15,287 bases of DNA from an uncultured Oscillospiraceae bacterium (GTDB lineage: Bacteria > Bacillota > Clostridia > Oscillospirales > Oscillospiraceae). The notes beneath the pieces are model-generated. The model had not been told where the DNA came from. It saw only the letters and a program-made list of their open reading frames with translations, and did not search any database. The stretch lies in assembly GCA_934630555.1 (NCBI GenBank), contig CAKTXB010000021.1, positions 1 through 15,287 of the forward strand, read 5' to 3'. Position numbers and translations under genes: made by a program. Position 1 is the stretch's first letter, and the number at the start of each line of letters is the position of its first letter. Of the stretch, positions 13,951-15,287 are shown one piece after another.

Positions 13951-15287
13951 TCACTCCACGCCTCTTGTATAAAGCCCCCGGGTGTAGCTGCCGGCGTCAA
14001 ACGCGCCGCCGCGGCGGTATTCTTCCAGGATCGTGTCGATCTCACCGGGGTTTTCCGTTGTAAATTGCAGCCGCAGCGCCCACAGGCCCATGGCCCGGAA
14101 CGAGGCGAGCTTATCGAGCAGATACAGCTTTTTGCCGTTGTATACCACGCTGCGGCACGTGCCGGGGTCTTTGAGCACGGGGAACTCCTCGCCCATGCGG
14201 TCGACGAGCTTTGTGGGCGCGGCGGCGGTGCAGGCACAGTTGCCGGTGTGGTTTTTGATGATGCAGTTTTCCGTGAGCATGAGCGGGAGCCGGCCATAGA
14301 CGAGCACCTCGCACGGCACGGCCTTGGAAAGGTCGCGGATCTGCGGCAGCGTCATTTCAAACGACAGAAGCTGCGAGTCCAGCCCCTGATGGCGCAGGTA
14401 GTGCATGGCGCGGGAATTATAGATGTTCAGGCCGAAATCGCCCCGCACGGCAAAGCCGGCGGCTTTGGCGATGCGCACCTGGCCGAGATTGCCGACGAGC
14501 AGCTGCCGCACGCCGAGCGTGTAGGCTGTTTTCAGCATTTCGGCAAGGCCGGGATTCTCGCCGCTCCACACGACGCGCGGCAGGATGGCGGCAAGCTGGG
14601 TGTCCAGCCCCACGGTCTGCGGGATCTCGGGATGCTCCACCAGCTCAGCCAGCGGGATATAGAGCACAGCCGGCCTCATGGCCAGCAGTCTGGAGGTGAT
14701 CTGCTGCGCGGTGCGCACGGCGACGGTGAGCTGCGGCGGGCCGGACATGCCGTCATAGGCCGGCGGCGCGTTGTACGCGCCCAGATGCGCCGGTGTGACG
14801 CGGCCGCGCACGGCCATGAGCTCGGCCAGCACATCGCGCCGCATGGCGTTGATGCTGGCGGCGGGGAGCATGAGGCCGTCGTCCAGCACAGCCTTCACAC
14901 TGTCGCAGCGGAAGGGCGTGCCGCCCGTTTTGGAAAGGCGCTCTGTCAGCTCCTGCTGCGTCAGGGCGCGCACCATGGCCTCCTGCGGAACGTCGCCGCG
15001 CGTTTTGCACACGTGGCCGTCGGCGTCTTCTACAGCGAGCTGAGCGGGCTGGCCGCGGCGGATGATGGCGTAGAATTTGACGCCGAGCTGGATGTTTTCA
15101 CCGTTTTCATAGGTCGCGCGCGCGGCGGCCAGCAGCTCACGGTTCGATTCCGCCTCCTGCCGGCGGCCGAACATGGCCGCGCCGGTCTGGCCGTCGTAAT
15201 AGCCCTGTGTGAAGCCCTCGCGGGAGAACACGGCCTCCAGCTCGGCAAGATCGGCGGGCGTGATGCGCTTGCCGTTCAGGGCCGCGC
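13951..15287 (-). CDS. U32 peptidase-family protein, 5' end outside window
   Basis: At least 445 codons are visible. The frame stays open to the window edge (AALNGKRITPADLAELEAVF precedes FSREGFTQGYYDGQTG), so the GTG at 15231 is not the true start. The visible part holds the linker and DUF3656-like region, then the C-terminal U32 repeat (TAYTLGVRQLLVGNLGQVRI, VYGRLPLMLTENCIIKNHTG, FRAMGLWALRLQFTTE). Cys residues in ENC, NCAC and GTC could be metal or Fe-S ligands. Relatives include RlhA (YdcP), which hydroxylates 23S rRNA, and collagenase-like proteins, so peptidase activity is not assured. It is the first visible gene of the maf-mre-PBP2-lepA operon. Confidence 0.88.
   Translation of the reverse strand, partial: AALNGKRITPADLAELEAVFSREGFTQGYYDGQTGAAMFGRRQEAESNRELLAAARATYENGENIQLGVKFYAIIRRGQPAQLAVEDADGHVCKTRGDVPQEAMVRALTQQELTERLSKTGGTPFRCDSVKAVLDDGLMLPAASINAMRRDVLAELMAVRGRVTPAHLGAYNAPPAYDGMSGPPQLTVAVRTAQQITSRLLAMRPAVLYIPLAELVEHPEIPQTVGLDTQLAAILPRVVWSGENPGLAEMLKTAYTLGVRQLLVGNLGQVRIAKAAGFAVRGDFGLNIYNSRAMHYLRHQGLDSQLLSFEMTLPQIRDLSKAVPCEVLVYGRLPLMLTENCIIKNHTGNCACTAAAPTKLVDRMGEEFPVLKDPGTCRSVVYNGKKLYLLDKLASFRAMGLWALRLQFTTENPGEIDTILEEYRRGGAFDAGSYTRGLYTRGVE

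Overview
The window is GC-rich chromosomal DNA from a bacterium. Likely host: a Bacillota member of class Clostridia, probably the Oscillospirales/Ruminococcaceae. This is inferred from strong AAGGAG-type ribosome binding sites, sigma-A promoters, the gene set (asnA next to asnS, a long-coiled-coil adaptor with a MacB-type ABC exporter, a U32 peptidase-family gene followed by maf, mreC, mreD and PBP2), and GC-rich intergenic hairpins. No species can be named from the sequence alone.

Layout, left to right. 1-296: a structured intergenic repeat (3-193), then a near-consensus promoter. 297-2803, plus strand: asnA and asnS, which make asparagine and load it onto tRNA(Asn). 2804-3281: a hairpin, one doubtful small ORF, an intrinsic terminator, and a promoter with an 11-nt-period direct repeat. 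3282-7014, plus strand: a tightly overlapping three-gene exporter operon (membrane-fusion adaptor, ABC ATPase, MacB/FtsX-type permease). 7015-7975: almost 1 kb without a convincing gene, packed with hairpins, terminators and a second copy of the repeat seen at 3-193. 7976-15287, minus strand: an operon transcribed in the order U32-family protein (cut by the window edge), maf, mreC, mreD, penicillin-binding protein 2, lepA. The two halves of the window converge on the 7015-7975 island.

The minus-strand operon carries the elongasome parts MreC, MreD and PBP2, plus a nucleotide pyrophosphatase, a ribosomal elongation factor and a U32 protein. The PBP2 reading frame is intact except for a single in-frame TAA at 11232-11234, where a Tyr codon would be expected. 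The sequence runs on in the same frame and contains all three transpeptidase motifs. The gene is therefore a recent nonsense allele, a sequencing error, or a readthrough case.

The strongest non-coding signal is the pair of collinear repeats at 3-193 and 7739-7930. Each carries a perfect 14-15 bp hairpin with the identical loop GCAAGG. The stems differ at four positions and every difference is compensated on the other arm, which indicates selection for folding. I did not find a clearly new multi-gene system. The repeat family and the interrupted PBP2 are the items to follow up.
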